A DNA stretch of 64,000 nucleotides, from contig NZ_WUEG01000007.1 in assembly GCF_010468565.1 (NCBI RefSeq), positions 144,137 to 208,136 on the forward strand. Reading direction: 5' to 3'. Each line of letters begins with the position of its first letter. Position 1 is the first letter of the stretch. Of the stretch, positions 1 to 12,152 are shown piece after piece. This DNA comes from Allomuricauda sp. TY007. Its GTDB lineage: Bacteria > Bacteroidota > Bacteroidia > Flavobacteriales > Flavobacteriaceae. The position numbers and the translations under genes were made by a program. Under the pieces are notes generated by a model that saw only the letters and a program-made list of their open reading frames with translations, ran no database searches and was not told where the DNA came from.

Positions 1-2098
<2,098 letters not shown>

Positions 2099-2629
2099 AT
2101 GAAGAAATTTTTATTTATGCTCGTGGCAACAATTGGATTTACATTTACGAGCAATGCACAAGACGGAACACAAACAAGTCAAGGAAGTTGGCTTATTGAG
2201 GCAAACACAGGGTTTGGCGGGGATGGACTTACAGGACATTCGGCCAATACCGGTTTTTCACTTGTTTCGTCAGATGGTTCCACAATATGGGGCATTGGTG
2301 CCGAAGGGGGATACTTTATTGCAGATGACTTGGCCATTAAGGGAGGACTGGGCTATTCAGATTACGATGGCTTGAATATTTTCTCTTATAAATTGGGGGC
2401 TAAATATTATGTCATCAGTACTATCCCCTTCCAATTGGATATCACCGGTGCCAGTATTCAAGATGCTCCTGAAAGTCCGCTTTGGCTGGGCTTACAAGGT
2501 GGATACGCCATCTTCCTTTCCAACCATATCAGTGTCGAGCCCGGACTGCGCTACAACATGAGCCTCAATGAGGATTTTACCGATGAGGGCATATTTGAAT
2601 TTCGAATAGGTTTTGCCCTTCACTTCTAA
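2099..2629 (+). CDS. small outer-membrane beta-barrel protein
   Basis: This is a 176-residue secreted protein of the small porin/OmpA-barrel type common in Bacteroidota. A signal peptide is evident at residues 1-20, ending in SNAQ. The rest is rich in glycine and alternating hydrophobic residues, and the protein ends in phenylalanine (FALHF), the typical C-terminal beta-signal read by the BAM machinery. No catalytic motif is seen and no specific cargo can be named. It stands alone, divergent from gyrB and convergent with asnB, and is closed by a bidirectional terminator 30 bases downstream. It might be a structural barrel or a member of the PorT/OMP_b-brl family. Confidence 0.85.
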   Translation: MKKFLFMLVATIGFTFTSNAQDGTQTSQGSWLIEANTGFGGDGLTGHSANTGFSLVSSDGSTIWGIGAEGGYFIADDLAIKGGLGYSDYDGLNIFSYKLGAKYYVISTIPFQLDITGASIQDAPESPLWLGLQGGYAIFLSNHISVEPGLRYNMSLNEDFTDEGIFEFRIGFALHF

Positions 2630-2658
2630 TTGAATACAAAACTTGGACCACAATAACT

Positions 2659-2685
2659 AAAAAGCCCCTTGGATAAGGGGCTTTT
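2659..2685. terminator. bidirectional rho-independent terminator
   Basis: The stem AAAAAGCCCC pairs with GGGGCTTTT around a short loop. A-rich and T-rich flanks on either side let it serve both the barrel gene on the plus strand and asnB on the minus strand. Confidence 0.85.
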
Positions 2686-2753
2686 CGGACTAATTAAAAA
2701 ATGAAACAAGTTAGCTTTACTGCTTCATATCGTTTGGTTGGTTTAAACGGGGG

Positions 2754-4424
2754 TTATTTCACATACGCATCGGTATGGACCTTAGCCACAGCCCTACCGG
2801 ATGGGTCGTTCATGTTTTTGAACGCCTCGTCCCACTCCAAGGCAATCTTGGTGCTACAGGCCACTGAAGGTTCTTGTGGCACGCTCAATGCTGCCGCATC
2901 CGAAGGGAAATGACTTTCAAAAATGGAACGATAATAATATTCTTCTTTCGATGTTGGGGTTTGAATCGGGAATTTGAAATGGGCATTCTCCAACTGCTCA
3001 TCGGTAATTTCTTCTTCTACCAAAGCTTTCAAGGTATCTATCCAGCTGTATCCCACACCATCCGAAAATTGTTCTTTTTGTCTCCAAGCCACGCTTTCGG
3101 GTAAATAATCTTCAAATGCTTTTCGTACCACCCATTTCTCCATGCGCTCGCCGTTAATCATTTTATCTTTTGGGTTAATGCTCATTGCTACATCCATAAA
3201 CTCTTTATCTAAGAAGGGAACACGCCCTTCGATACCCCAAGCAGCCAAAGATTTGTTGGCCCTAAGACAATCGTACATGTGGAGTTTATCCAGTTTTCTT
3301 ACGGTTTCCTCATGAAAATCCTTTGGGCTTGGCGCTTTGTGAAAATAAAGGTATCCACCAAACAATTCATCTGCCCCTTCACCTGACAGCACCATCTTGA
3401 TGCCCATGGATTTAATCACCCTTGCCATTAAGTACATTGGAGTCGAGGCTCTTATGGTTGTAATATCGTAAGTTTCTAGATTATATACAACATCTTTTAT
3501 CGCATCCAACCCTTCTTGAATGGTAAATTTGATTTCGTGGTGTACGGTTCCGATATGATCGGCCACTTTTTGAGCCGCTGCCAAATCGGGCGAACCTTCC
3601 AACCCTACCGAGAAAGAGTGTAGTTGTGGCCACCAAGCATCGGCAGTATCTCCAGACTCTATTCTTTTTTGAGAATATTTTTTGGCTATGGCCGATGTTA
3701 CGGAAGAATCCAGCCCTCCCGACAACAGCACACCATAAGGCACATCGGACATTAACTGACGGTGCACGGCTGCCTCCAAAGCATCTTTGATTTTTGCTAT
3801 ACTGGTCTCGTTCTCCTTTACGGCATCATACTCCATCCAGTCACGCTTGTACCATTTTACAAACTCCCCATCGGAGCTATGCATGTAGTGCCCTGGAGGG
3901 AATAGTTGGATTTTAGAACAGGTGCCTTCCAAAGCCTTCAACTCAGAAGCTACGTAAAAGGTCCCGTTCTTGTCCCAACCAATGTACAATGGAATTATCC
4001 CCATGTGGTCACGAGCGATGAAATACTCATCTTTTTCGGAATCATAAATGGCAAAGCCAAATATTCCGTTCATTTCATCAACAAAGTCCGGTCCTTTCTC
4101 TTGATAAAGCGCCAAAATAACTTCACAATCGGATTGGGTTTGAAAATCGTATTTGCCATCAAACTGTTTTCTCAACTCTTGATGATTATATATTTCACCA
4201 TTGGCGGCCAGAACTAACTTACCATCGGCACTGAACAATGGTTGTTTTCCTGAAGCAGGGTCCACAATGGCCAATCTTTCATGGGCCAAAATGGCTTTGT
4301 CATCGGAGTAAATACCACTCCAATCGGGCCCACGGTGCCTTACCTTCTTCGACATCTCCAACAATTGGGGCCTAAGTACTTCCGTACTTTCTTTTACATC
4401 AAATGCGCAAACTATACCACACAT
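2754..4424 (-). CDS. asnB: asparagine synthase B (glutamine-hydrolysing)
   Basis: This enzyme makes asparagine from aspartate, glutamine and ATP in the cytoplasm. The start was set at 4424 because it yields MCGIVCAF, which places the essential nucleophile at Cys2 as the Ntn-glutaminase family requires; a longer in-frame start would bury it. The protein is then 556 residues, the usual AsnB length. The glutaminase domain shows RHRGPDWSG, LAHERLAIVD and ANGEIYNH. The synthetase domain shows the PP-loop LLSGGLDSS near residue 235 and GEGADELFGGY near 350. It is monocistronic, and its 3' end meets the bidirectional terminator at 2659-2685. Confidence 0.96.
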   Translation of the reverse strand: MCGIVCAFDVKESTEVLRPQLLEMSKKVRHRGPDWSGIYSDDKAILAHERLAIVDPASGKQPLFSADGKLVLAANGEIYNHQELRKQFDGKYDFQTQSDCEVILALYQEKGPDFVDEMNGIFGFAIYDSEKDEYFIARDHMGIIPLYIGWDKNGTFYVASELKALEGTCSKIQLFPPGHYMHSSDGEFVKWYKRDWMEYDAVKENETSIAKIKDALEAAVHRQLMSDVPYGVLLSGGLDSSVTSAIAKKYSQKRIESGDTADAWWPQLHSFSVGLEGSPDLAAAQKVADHIGTVHHEIKFTIQEGLDAIKDVVYNLETYDITTIRASTPMYLMARVIKSMGIKMVLSGEGADELFGGYLYFHKAPSPKDFHEETVRKLDKLHMYDCLRANKSLAAWGIEGRVPFLDKEFMDVAMSINPKDKMINGERMEKWVVRKAFEDYLPESVAWRQKEQFSDGVGYSWIDTLKALVEEEITDEQLENAHFKFPIQTPTSKEEYYYRSIFESHFPSDAAALSVPQEPSVACSTKIALEWDEAFKNMNDPSGRAVAKVHTDAYVK

Positions 4425-4588
4425 AAAAATAATTTTAGTAACAATTTTGAAACAAAAATGAATGTAAAGATTTATAAATAAAACATTAATCAAGTTTTAG
4501 ATTACTATTAAAAACTTTTAAATACAAAAAACAACAAAAATGAAATATAATTTATTGTTTATGCTTTTAACCCGAACGCTTTGTAAGG

Positions 4589-4616
4589 TTGCTTAATTTT
4601 CTCGTCTGTATATTTG
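4589..4616 (+). promoter_or_regulatory. promoter of the DUF2911 gene
   Basis: A -33 TTG is followed after 17 bases by TATATTTG, an exact -7 box. The ATG lies 46 bases downstream. Confidence 0.55.
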
Positions 4617-4662
4617 AAAAACATTTAATTAACTAGTTTTACAAGGAACTTAAATCACAATC

Positions 4663-5196
4663 ATGAAGAAATTGACATTACTACTTTTAGTGCTCTGTAC
4701 CTCTCTGGCATTCACCACAGATGCCACGGCCCAGAAATTTAGCGGACTTGACAAAAGTCCGGCCGACATTGCCTACTACCCTGCCAGCTCAAGGGAAACC
4801 AATAAAGCTGCCCGTGTTATTTATAGCCGTCCACAGTTAAAAGGACGTAGCTTGGCAGAACTTGCCCCTGTTGGTAAGGTTTGGAGAACCGGTGCAAACG
4901 AAGCAACTGAAATTACATTTTACAAGGATGCCACTGTTGGCGGAAAAACTATAAAAGCTGGATCCTATGCTCTATTTACCATCCCCGGTGGAGATGAATG
5001 GACCGTTATCTTGAACAGCAACTTGCACCAATGGGGCGCTTATTCGTACGATAGCGATAGTGATGTAGTTCGCGCTACTGCTAAAGCCTCTACCGATAAT
5101 GAAGAGTTGGAAGCTTTTGGTATTGCTTTTGACGATGATGGAAATATGGTTATGGGTTGGGGAACTACAAGGGTTACCTTGCCTATCAGCTACTAG
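4663..5196 (+). CDS. DUF2911 domain secreted protein
   Basis: This 177-residue protein carries a signal peptide (residues 1-23, ending TDATAQ) followed by a single DUF2911 domain. Family hallmarks are visible: YSRPQLKGRS near residue 55, VWRTGANEAT near 74, GSYALFTIPG near 100, and the conserved N-LHQWGAY segment. The molecular role of DUF2911 is unknown; it is widespread in Bacteroidota and is expected in the periplasm or outside the cell. It has its own promoter and terminator and so is probably expressed alone. Confidence 0.9.
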   Translation: MKKLTLLLLVLCTSLAFTTDATAQKFSGLDKSPADIAYYPASSRETNKAARVIYSRPQLKGRSLAELAPVGKVWRTGANEATEITFYKDATVGGKTIKAGSYALFTIPGGDEWTVILNSNLHQWGAYSYDSDSDVVRATAKASTDNEELEAFGIAFDDDGNMVMGWGTTRVTLPISY

Positions 5197-5218
5197 AAAA
5201 TTTCAGTTTTTACAGCAC

Positions 5219-5245
5219 AAAAGCCCCAAAACTGGGGCTTTTTTT
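5219..5245. terminator. bidirectional rho-independent terminator
   Basis: AAAAGCCCC and GGGGCTTTT form a 9-bp stem followed by a T-run. It lies between the convergent DUF2911 and amidohydrolase genes. Confidence 0.85.
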
Positions 5246-5303
5246 ATTGCTCTTTCATCGCATAATACTTTAACAAAAGGGGATTGATAGATTCTTCACC
5301 ATC

Positions 5304-5330
5304 CCCTTCGACTGCGCTCAGGGTGACAGT
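5304..5330. repeat. REP-like intergenic repeat
   Basis: It contains CCTTCGACTGCGCTCAGGG followed by TGACA. A near copy, CCCTTCGACTACGCTCAGGG, lies at 34733-34752, and related pieces occur near 16860-16985 and 34562-34585. This looks like the dispersed short palindromic repeat common between flavobacterial genes. Confidence 0.6.
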
Positions 5331-5349
5331 TCAGAATGACAAAACAGTC

Positions 5350-6969
5350 TTATTTTTTCTGAACACCGCCCAAGAAAACATGTTCCGCCGTCACATTCGG
5401 AATCTTTTCAGATGGAACCTTCATAATATCATCGCTTAAGATTACAAAATCGGCGAACTTACCTGGTTCAATGCTCCCTTTTTCATCCTCTTCAAAATTG
5501 GAATAGGCCGCCCAAATGGTCATACCCTTCAAAGTTTCTTTCCTGCTCAAGGCATTCTCCATTTGAAAACCGCCTTCGGGGTACTGCTCCACATCTTGAC
5601 GTGCTACCGCGGCATAAAAAGTTAAAAATGGATTTACTTGCTCCACGGGGAAGTCGGTTCCCAAAGCCACCAATCCGGCTTTATCCAGCAGATCTTTGTA
5701 GGCATAGGCACCCTTTACCCGCTCGGCACCCAATCTATCTTCTGCCCAGTACATATCGCTGGTAGCATGGGTGGGTTGAACGGATGGAATGATGCCATTT
5801 TCAAAATAATCGAAATCGGATGGCGAGATTACTTGCGCGTGTTCCACCTTCCATCTGCGGTTCGTTTTGCCTTCCAAAGCTTTTTCATACGCTCGAAGTA
5901 CTACAATATTGGCAGAATCTCCAATGGCATGGGTATTCATTTGGTAATCGGTCGCAGCTATTCGCTCTGCCAAGGCTTCAATTTGGTCCACAGGGGTTAC
6001 CATAGCCCCAAAATGTCCGGGCTTATCGGAATAGGGTGTTCTCAACGCTGCCCCTCTTGAGCCTAAAGCGCCATCGCCATATACTTTTACGGAGCGAACA
6101 TTCAAGCCCTCTGTTTTGATGATGTCTTTATCCAAAAAGTAATCTAGGTTCTCGGGATAGTTGGACACCATGGCATAGACCCGAATGGATAACTCGCCTG
6201 TTTGCTGAAGGCTATCAATCAGTTCAATGATATCTCTGGACAAACCGGCATCGTTTACCGTGGTCAATCCATAATCCAAAGAAATCTGTTCTGCATCTTT
6301 AAGTGCTTGTATTTTTTGCTTCAAACTGGCTGGCGGTATCACCTTGTTGATCAAACCCATAGGGTTATCAACCAAAACCCCGGTAAGTTCGCCCTCCTCT
6401 TTTACGATTTCACCGCCCTCGGTTTCGGTATCAGCTGTTATGCCCGCCATATCCAATGCTTTTTGGTTCACGAGATAGGCGTGGCCATCAATACGCTCCA
6501 AAGCCACTGGAGTATCAGGAAAAATTTCATCCAGTCTATCTTTGGTCGGGAATTCCTTGACCTCCCAATCATTTTGATCCCAACCCCGACCTAAAATAAA
6601 ATCTGATGGACGCTCTTTTTGAAACGCCACCACTCTTTCCACTACTTCATCAAAGCTTTGGGTGCCGACCAAATCCACTACTTGCTGATTTTGACCCAAC
6701 CCATAAAAATGGCAATGGGCATCAATGAGACCTGGAACAATCGTCTTGCCCTCGGCATCCAATTGCTTTTGGGCAGTATATTTTTTAGAGATTTCCTCCG
6801 TTTCGCCAACCGCAACAAATTTTCCGTCTTTGATGGCAACACTGGATGCTTTGGAAAAACTATCATCTACCGTATAGATGTTTGCATTGGTAACGATTAG
6901 GTCTACTTCTTCTTTAGTAGTACAAGAAAAAACTAAAGCGATGCTGATAAGAAAAAAGAACTTTTTCAT
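5350..6969 (-). CDS. YtcJ-like amidohydrolase (amidohydrolase family 3), lipoprotein
   Basis: This is a 539-residue metal-dependent hydrolase. The N-terminus is a lipoprotein signal with lipobox VFSC (Cys16), so it is tethered to a membrane facing the periplasm. The metal-binding motif DAHCHFYG lies near residue 83. TIM-barrel signatures follow: GRGWDQNDW, DGHAYLVN, KVYGDGALGSRGA, NTHAIGD, KVEHAQ and LGTDFPVE, ending with the typical IEPGKFADFVIL composite domain. These fit the YtcJ branch of amidohydrolases. Family members act on N-substituted amides or cyclic amides, but the substrate here cannot be deduced. It appears monocistronic. Confidence 0.92.
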   Translation of the reverse strand: MKKFFFLISIALVFSCTTKEEVDLIVTNANIYTVDDSFSKASSVAIKDGKFVAVGETEEISKKYTAQKQLDAEGKTIVPGLIDAHCHFYGLGQNQQVVDLVGTQSFDEVVERVVAFQKERPSDFILGRGWDQNDWEVKEFPTKDRLDEIFPDTPVALERIDGHAYLVNQKALDMAGITADTETEGGEIVKEEGELTGVLVDNPMGLINKVIPPASLKQKIQALKDAEQISLDYGLTTVNDAGLSRDIIELIDSLQQTGELSIRVYAMVSNYPENLDYFLDKDIIKTEGLNVRSVKVYGDGALGSRGAALRTPYSDKPGHFGAMVTPVDQIEALAERIAATDYQMNTHAIGDSANIVVLRAYEKALEGKTNRRWKVEHAQVISPSDFDYFENGIIPSVQPTHATSDMYWAEDRLGAERVKGAYAYKDLLDKAGLVALGTDFPVEQVNPFLTFYAAVARQDVEQYPEGGFQMENALSRKETLKGMTIWAAYSNFEEDEKGSIEPGKFADFVILSDDIMKVPSEKIPNVTAEHVFLGGVQKK

Positions 6970-7050
6970 TTTTGATGGTTTCTACCAAAAATAGAAAATA
7001 CAGGGATAATGCTATCGTGTATACCTGAATAAAATTTGTCCGAATGCTGT

Positions 7051-8805
7051 TTAAAAATCAAACTTATACGATACACCCGCCAATGCCTGGAATCCTTGCA
7101 CCCTAAAATTGGCCCAACGCTGATAATTGTTGTTTGCAATGTTGGAAGCTTTCACAAAAATGGACAATTGCTCGTTAAATCGATATCCCACATGGGCATT
7201 GGCATCAAAAAAGCCGTCCAAAGTGACCGGTGTGTAAACTATAGGCGGGTTTGCAATATTTACTGGACTGGTTTCTGCCAACAAATCATCTCGTTCTCCC
7301 ACATAGAACAAGTTGGCTCCCATATACCATTGATCGTTTATTTGATAATCCATAAAAACAGATGCTTTAATGGAAGGCAAGTTCCAAGCGGGGTTATCCG
7401 TTTCGGTATCGTAATCATAGAATTCTCCATTTACGCCCAACGAAAAGTTACGGTTCACATCCACATTGATTTCCCCGAACACGCCCAAGGTCTTTACATC
7501 ATCATAAAAAACCTGAAAAGAGTTGCCATAATGATAACTTTTTTCGTCATCTCTCGATGTATTGATGGGATTATGAAAAAACAAGGGCTTCCTGTTTTCC
7601 GCCATATACGAACCCTTGACATTGTATCCCACATTGGAGGTCAACTGCCCTTTCAAACCCAAATAGCCTTCATACTGCTGATCAGTTGGAATAATATCCA
7701 AGGTTGGGGAAACGTAAGGGTTCTCATCCACAAAATCGTGATAGGAATTTTGCTTTAACTCCCCTTCTATTCCACCGTAGGCGATTACATTTTCGTCCAT
7801 AACACGGTATGAAGCTGTTACAGCAGGATAAATATAAAAGTTGTTCTCGCTGTTTTCCATATCCAGTCCGTAGACAAGGTTGGCTCCCAAGTTAATGGTC
7901 AAATCATCGCGCAAAATCAAAAGACTTGGAGTTACCCCTGCTTGTAGATTACTGTAATTCTTTTCGCCAGGGTTATCCAATTCAGAAATAGTTCCATTTT
8001 TAAAACTACCACCTACATAATCTACTTTGGCGGAAATCGTTATCAATTCCTCCGTTACGGGAAGCTCAAAAGTTGGATTGATTACTGCACGGTTTTCAGC
8101 AGATTCCGTGGCGTCCCAAAAACGTCTTAACAAAAGCTCCCCACTCTTAAAATAAGAATCTTCCATATTAAAATGCGCCTTGGCCTCCGCATTGAAATAA
8201 TTTTGCTGCTCGTCCATGGCATTGATCTCATCTTCACTGAACAAATCACTCTGAATTCCATACCAATTGTAAAGCTGGTGCTGTAGCCCAATTGCTGCGC
8301 CCCAATCCATATAACGGTCCTTTTTGGTATAGGAAGCATTCAATTTGGTGTCGTAAAAATCAGTTTCCAAGGGTGTTGAGTCCAAATCACCACGCGATGA
8401 GTTGTGGGTAAGACCAAAATCCAACAAATCCTCTCCCCTGTTAAAATCCCTGCTGGTATAAAAATCCACCAAAGCATTGTTATAATTGCCCAAACCAACC
8501 GATGCATACGAATTGTACAAGGTGGGCGGCGGTGTTCTTTCAACTCCAGAGGCCTTGCCCTTTGCAGGTGTAAAGGTTGATGCCACTGGAACGGAAAATA
8601 TGCTGTAATTGATTTTTTTCTTTTGAAGCACAATGGAATCGTTCAAGGATGGAGACGACTTAATCTTAAAGGCATCCGAAACGGTAGGGGAATACGGTTT
8701 TACCACCGTTACCGTTTCTGTACCAATGTTATCTTCTTCTTGGGCGATAACGGCTCCACAAAGGCTCAAAAAAAGTAATGAAAATATATAGGTTCTCTTT
8801 TGCAT
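7051..8805 (-). CDS. TonB-receptor-like outer-membrane barrel without plug domain
   Basis: This 584-residue protein has a signal peptide ending VIAQ. A short conserved N-terminal region (TVTVVKPYSPTVSDAFKI) is followed by about 500 residues of long amphipathic strands like the C-terminal barrel of TonB-dependent receptors, ending in a terminal aromatic (VSYKFDF). No carboxypeptidase-like or plug domain is visible, so active TonB-linked transport is doubtful. The gene starts 12 bases after the large TPR gene and is almost certainly co-transcribed with it, suggesting a barrel with a periplasmic TPR partner. Similar barrels are often labelled 'TonB-dependent receptor' in flavobacteria. Confidence 0.8.
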   Translation of the reverse strand: MQKRTYIFSLLFLSLCGAVIAQEEDNIGTETVTVVKPYSPTVSDAFKIKSSPSLNDSIVLQKKKINYSIFSVPVASTFTPAKGKASGVERTPPPTLYNSYASVGLGNYNNALVDFYTSRDFNRGEDLLDFGLTHNSSRGDLDSTPLETDFYDTKLNASYTKKDRYMDWGAAIGLQHQLYNWYGIQSDLFSEDEINAMDEQQNYFNAEAKAHFNMEDSYFKSGELLLRRFWDATESAENRAVINPTFELPVTEELITISAKVDYVGGSFKNGTISELDNPGEKNYSNLQAGVTPSLLILRDDLTINLGANLVYGLDMENSENNFYIYPAVTASYRVMDENVIAYGGIEGELKQNSYHDFVDENPYVSPTLDIIPTDQQYEGYLGLKGQLTSNVGYNVKGSYMAENRKPLFFHNPINTSRDDEKSYHYGNSFQVFYDDVKTLGVFGEINVDVNRNFSLGVNGEFYDYDTETDNPAWNLPSIKASVFMDYQINDQWYMGANLFYVGERDDLLAETSPVNIANPPIVYTPVTLDGFFDANAHVGYRFNEQLSIFVKASNIANNNYQRWANFRVQGFQALAGVSYKFDF

Positions 8806-8817
8806 GCTGTGTCTCGT

Positions 8818-11800
8818 TTAGTTTTCGTTGGGGTCTACGGATGAATTGCTCTCGGCTTCCTTGGCCTTGATAGTGGCCAACTCACCTTTTGCTTCCGCAA
8901 CGATTTCCTCAAATTCAGAAAAATTGGAGATTACACTTTCCAGAATGTAGGTGGCCTGAAAAGCATCTCCCAAGTTGTGAAAATTCTTGGCCATAATCAC
9001 CAATCCCTTTCCTGCCCACTCTTTGTAGGCCGCATAATCCTTGGCCAGTTTTTGAACGGACTCATTGGAAGCCTCATAGGCCTGTTCCTTATTTTTAAAA
9101 TAGGCATCGTAGTACCAAGCTTCGGCAGCGAGTTCTCCAGAAGCAATCTTCTTCACATCTTGGTAAGCCGTTTTTGCCAAACTTTCATTTTCGGTGGCAA
9201 TGGCAGAACGCGCTATCATAATCTGCGCATCACTTTTGATGCGGTCATCGATTTTTGGAGCGCTCAACACTTTTTCAGCATAAGCAATGGTCTGCGAATA
9301 CTCTTTTTGACCATAAAAACCTTTCATCAAATTGGATTGGGCAAAGGTTTTGTTCTCAGAAATATCTGCCGTGCCCTCCAACCTCTTCAAATAGGGAATG
9401 GCACTATTGTAATCTTGCTTTTCCACATAAATTTCGCAAACACGGGTCAAGGCCTGTTCGGTGTATTCGCCATTTCCTCCATCGGCAACCGCTTTATATT
9501 TTGGCAGGGCCTTATCTTTTTCGCCATTGGCAAAATACAATTGCGCCAAGGCAAAATTGGCGTTCTGGGCGTGCAATCCATTCGGGAATTGGTTCAGGTA
9601 ATCTTCGTATCCTCGAATGGCGGCAGTCGCTTTTCCTTCAATTTGCTTCCTTTCGGCAGATTCAAAACTGGCATTGTCAAGTTCCCTATCTGTTACCTCA
9701 ACAAAATCCAAGTTCCGCGCCCAAGCAGCATATTCGCTTACCCGACCTTCGTCCACATAAACCAATTTGGTAGTGGCAACGGCTTGTTTGGCTTCTTGGG
9801 TATTGGGATATTTTTGAACCACCTCTTTTAGCTTGTCCAACGCCTGATCGTTACGACTGGAGTTGTAATAAACCAATCCAGAACGCAGCAGTCCACGTGG
9901 TGCGAACCTACTTCCCGAGTATTCATCCACTATTCGATCGTAGGTTTGAAGTCCTAAACTTTCTTGGTTATTGTTGATATAGGAATTCCCCAATTCAAAC
10001 AAGGCATCATCGCGCAATGATGAGCTTGGGTACATGGTCAAAAATTCATTCAATCCATCAATTTTTGCTGAATTGTTGCCCAAAAAGCCATCGCAAAGTG
10101 TTTTTTGGAAGGCTGCATAATCCCGTTCGGGACCGTTCATCTTTGATGAAGCATCGTAAGCCTTCTTCGCCAATTGGTATTTGCTGGTCACAAAATAGCT
10201 GTCCCCCAAGCGCAGATATCCATCGTTCTTCCTTTGGTCATCAATAGCATTGGAGTTGACCACATTTTTAAAATAGGATATGGCATTATTGTAATCTTTT
10301 AATTTGAAATAGGAGTATCCCAAATTGTAATCCAATTGATCATATTCCGGAAGCGATTTGGCAACTGGTGAATTTTGAAACTTAACAAAATCGACCAAGG
10401 CTTCTTCAAAACGGTTCAATCTGTAGGCCGATTCGGCTTTCCAATACAAGGCACGAGCCTCAAAACTGGAGTTTTCTGCACTTTTTAAGGATTTATCCAA
10501 CCTTTCCCAAGCTTCTTCGTAATCACCATCTATAAAAAGTTCTATTCCGCGATAATAGGCAACTTTTTGATAGGTTTCTTTGCTGGCATAGTTTTTGTTC
10601 TCCTCTAACAGTTGCATCGCACCTTCAAAATTTCGGGAGGTAATGTAGGAGTCCACCAAAAGTTCTTGAATTTCCATTTGATGCTCATCCTTTGGATATT
10701 TTTCCAGATAAGTGGTCAACACCTGTGGAACGGGTTCATAAGCATTGCCTATTTCGTAGCTCAAACGGGCATAGTTCAACTGGGCATCTTTTTGGATTTC
10801 TGGGCTGAACTCCATCTGGGAAGCATTTCGGAACGCATTCAAGGCTTCGGATTTTTTGTCCAACTTTAAATAGCACTCCGCCAAGTGATAGTATGCATTT
10901 TGAGAGACTGCATTGCTTCCGCCCACAATTTTATTGAATTGCTGGATGGCTTGTTGATAATCGCCTAACTTGTAATGGCTGTAACCCAACAGATAGTAAT
11001 CGGTGTTGTTCCATTTGCCACGTTTGCCCTTGTATTCTTCCAAATAGGGAATGGCCTCCGCATATTGTTCCAGATTGAAGTAGCTCTCGCCAATTATCTT
11101 ATTGAGTTCCGAAACTTCTTGACGATTGGATTTTGGCAATTGTTTTTTGGCCATGGCGATGGCTTCTTCAAACTTACCGAGCTTAAAATTCAGGTCAGCT
11201 TGGTAGTACGACAACTTCTCATCGAGCAATTCGGGGTCCTGAATTTGGTCGAACCGGGCGCTTGCGGAACTGTAATCGTCCTGCTCATAGGCAATATACC
11301 CCAAATAATACTTGGCCTGTGAGCCATATTTTTGGGAGGTGGTGACCTTGTTCAAATAACGTTCAGCTTCCTTTGGACGTTTAGATGCGTACAAAGCGTA
11401 TCCGTTGTTAAAATTAAAACGGTCACGCTCTGAATATGGCATGGAGTTTTCGTCCACTTTTTTGTACCATTTTAAAGCGTAAGGGTATTTTCCGGTCTCA
11501 AAATAGTAATCGGCCACGTCAAGAAATGCAGAGTTTCGCTTTGTGGATGTAGGGTAACGTTCCACAAAATCTTCCATCATTTTATCCGCTCCCCGCTGAT
11601 TTAACCTAATGGCAGCATTTGCGGCATAATAAGCACTATTGGCTTCGGTTTCACCATCTTTGGTATTGGCCTTTACGGACTCAAAAATGTTTTGCGCGGC
11701 TTGGTACTGCTCATTATTATAGAGCGCCAAAGCATCTTGATAGGCTTTGTTTTCGTGGGTATAGATCTTGGTTTCCTGTGCAGAAAGCACAAAAAAGCTT

Positions 11801-11841
11801 CCCATTAAAATGGGAAAAATAAAGAGGTTTTTTCGATTCAT
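8818..11841 (-). CDS. large secreted tetratricopeptide-repeat protein
   Basis: This 1007-residue protein has a signal peptide (ending VLSAQ) followed by TPR-type helical repeats along nearly the whole length. Typical units such as YYLGYSHYKLGDYQQAI, AYYHLAECYLKLDKKSEAL and ALFELGNSYINNNQESL recur. The tail is rich in Glu, Ala and Lys. The protein is expected in the periplasm as a scaffold. It precedes the barrel gene by 12 bases, so the two probably work together at the outer membrane, but no function is established. A TAATTTTG -7-like box lies at 11882-11889 on the minus strand. Confidence 0.88.
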   Translation of the reverse strand: MNRKNLFIFPILMGSFFVLSAQETKIYTHENKAYQDALALYNNEQYQAAQNIFESVKANTKDGETEANSAYYAANAAIRLNQRGADKMMEDFVERYPTSTKRNSAFLDVADYYFETGKYPYALKWYKKVDENSMPYSERDRFNFNNGYALYASKRPKEAERYLNKVTTSQKYGSQAKYYLGYIAYEQDDYSSASARFDQIQDPELLDEKLSYYQADLNFKLGKFEEAIAMAKKQLPKSNRQEVSELNKIIGESYFNLEQYAEAIPYLEEYKGKRGKWNNTDYYLLGYSHYKLGDYQQAIQQFNKIVGGSNAVSQNAYYHLAECYLKLDKKSEALNAFRNASQMEFSPEIQKDAQLNYARLSYEIGNAYEPVPQVLTTYLEKYPKDEHQMEIQELLVDSYITSRNFEGAMQLLEENKNYASKETYQKVAYYRGIELFIDGDYEEAWERLDKSLKSAENSSFEARALYWKAESAYRLNRFEEALVDFVKFQNSPVAKSLPEYDQLDYNLGYSYFKLKDYNNAISYFKNVVNSNAIDDQRKNDGYLRLGDSYFVTSKYQLAKKAYDASSKMNGPERDYAAFQKTLCDGFLGNNSAKIDGLNEFLTMYPSSSLRDDALFELGNSYINNNQESLGLQTYDRIVDEYSGSRFAPRGLLRSGLVYYNSSRNDQALDKLKEVVQKYPNTQEAKQAVATTKLVYVDEGRVSEYAAWARNLDFVEVTDRELDNASFESAERKQIEGKATAAIRGYEDYLNQFPNGLHAQNANFALAQLYFANGEKDKALPKYKAVADGGNGEYTEQALTRVCEIYVEKQDYNSAIPYLKRLEGTADISENKTFAQSNLMKGFYGQKEYSQTIAYAEKVLSAPKIDDRIKSDAQIMIARSAIATENESLAKTAYQDVKKIASGELAAEAWYYDAYFKNKEQAYEASNESVQKLAKDYAAYKEWAGKGLVIMAKNFHNLGDAFQATYILESVISNFSEFEEIVAEAKGELATIKAKEAESNSSVDPNEN

Positions 11842-12152
11842 AGTGTTCTACGCTGTTCTCGATTGACTTTACTCATAACGTCAAAATTAAAGCCAAAGTA
11901 TATTTAAAATGTCATTTGCCGAAATTTACGGATATCTGCTTGTACAACATTCATTTATTGTTACTTTTACCACCAAGTTGCCAGACAACCTCACTGGCCA
12001 AACGTTTCAAAACACTTTTCAAAGGGTTATTCCTTTCGTTTTTTGGAACAACAAATTCAAACCTCAACATTTAAAATAAAGCATTAACCCCTTCAGCTTT
12101 GAAAAAAGGGCAATCCTAAGGTTGTCCCAAATGTTCAATGTAAATTTTTATT
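11842..12152. other. intergenic region between divergent TPR and lemA genes
   Basis: No gene is seen in these 311 bases. It must contain divergent promoters; the only recognisable element is the -7-like TAATTTTG (minus strand, 11882-11889) toward the TPR gene. No repeat or RNA structure was recognised. Confidence 0.4.

Noticed and set aside
4425..4493. Longer N-terminus for asparagine synthase
   Set aside because: It would put 23 residues before the nucleophilic Cys, which must be residue 2 after start-Met removal.
7051..8805. Full TonB-dependent receptor
   Set aside because: The plug domain and TonB-box region are missing; only the barrel part is receptor-like.
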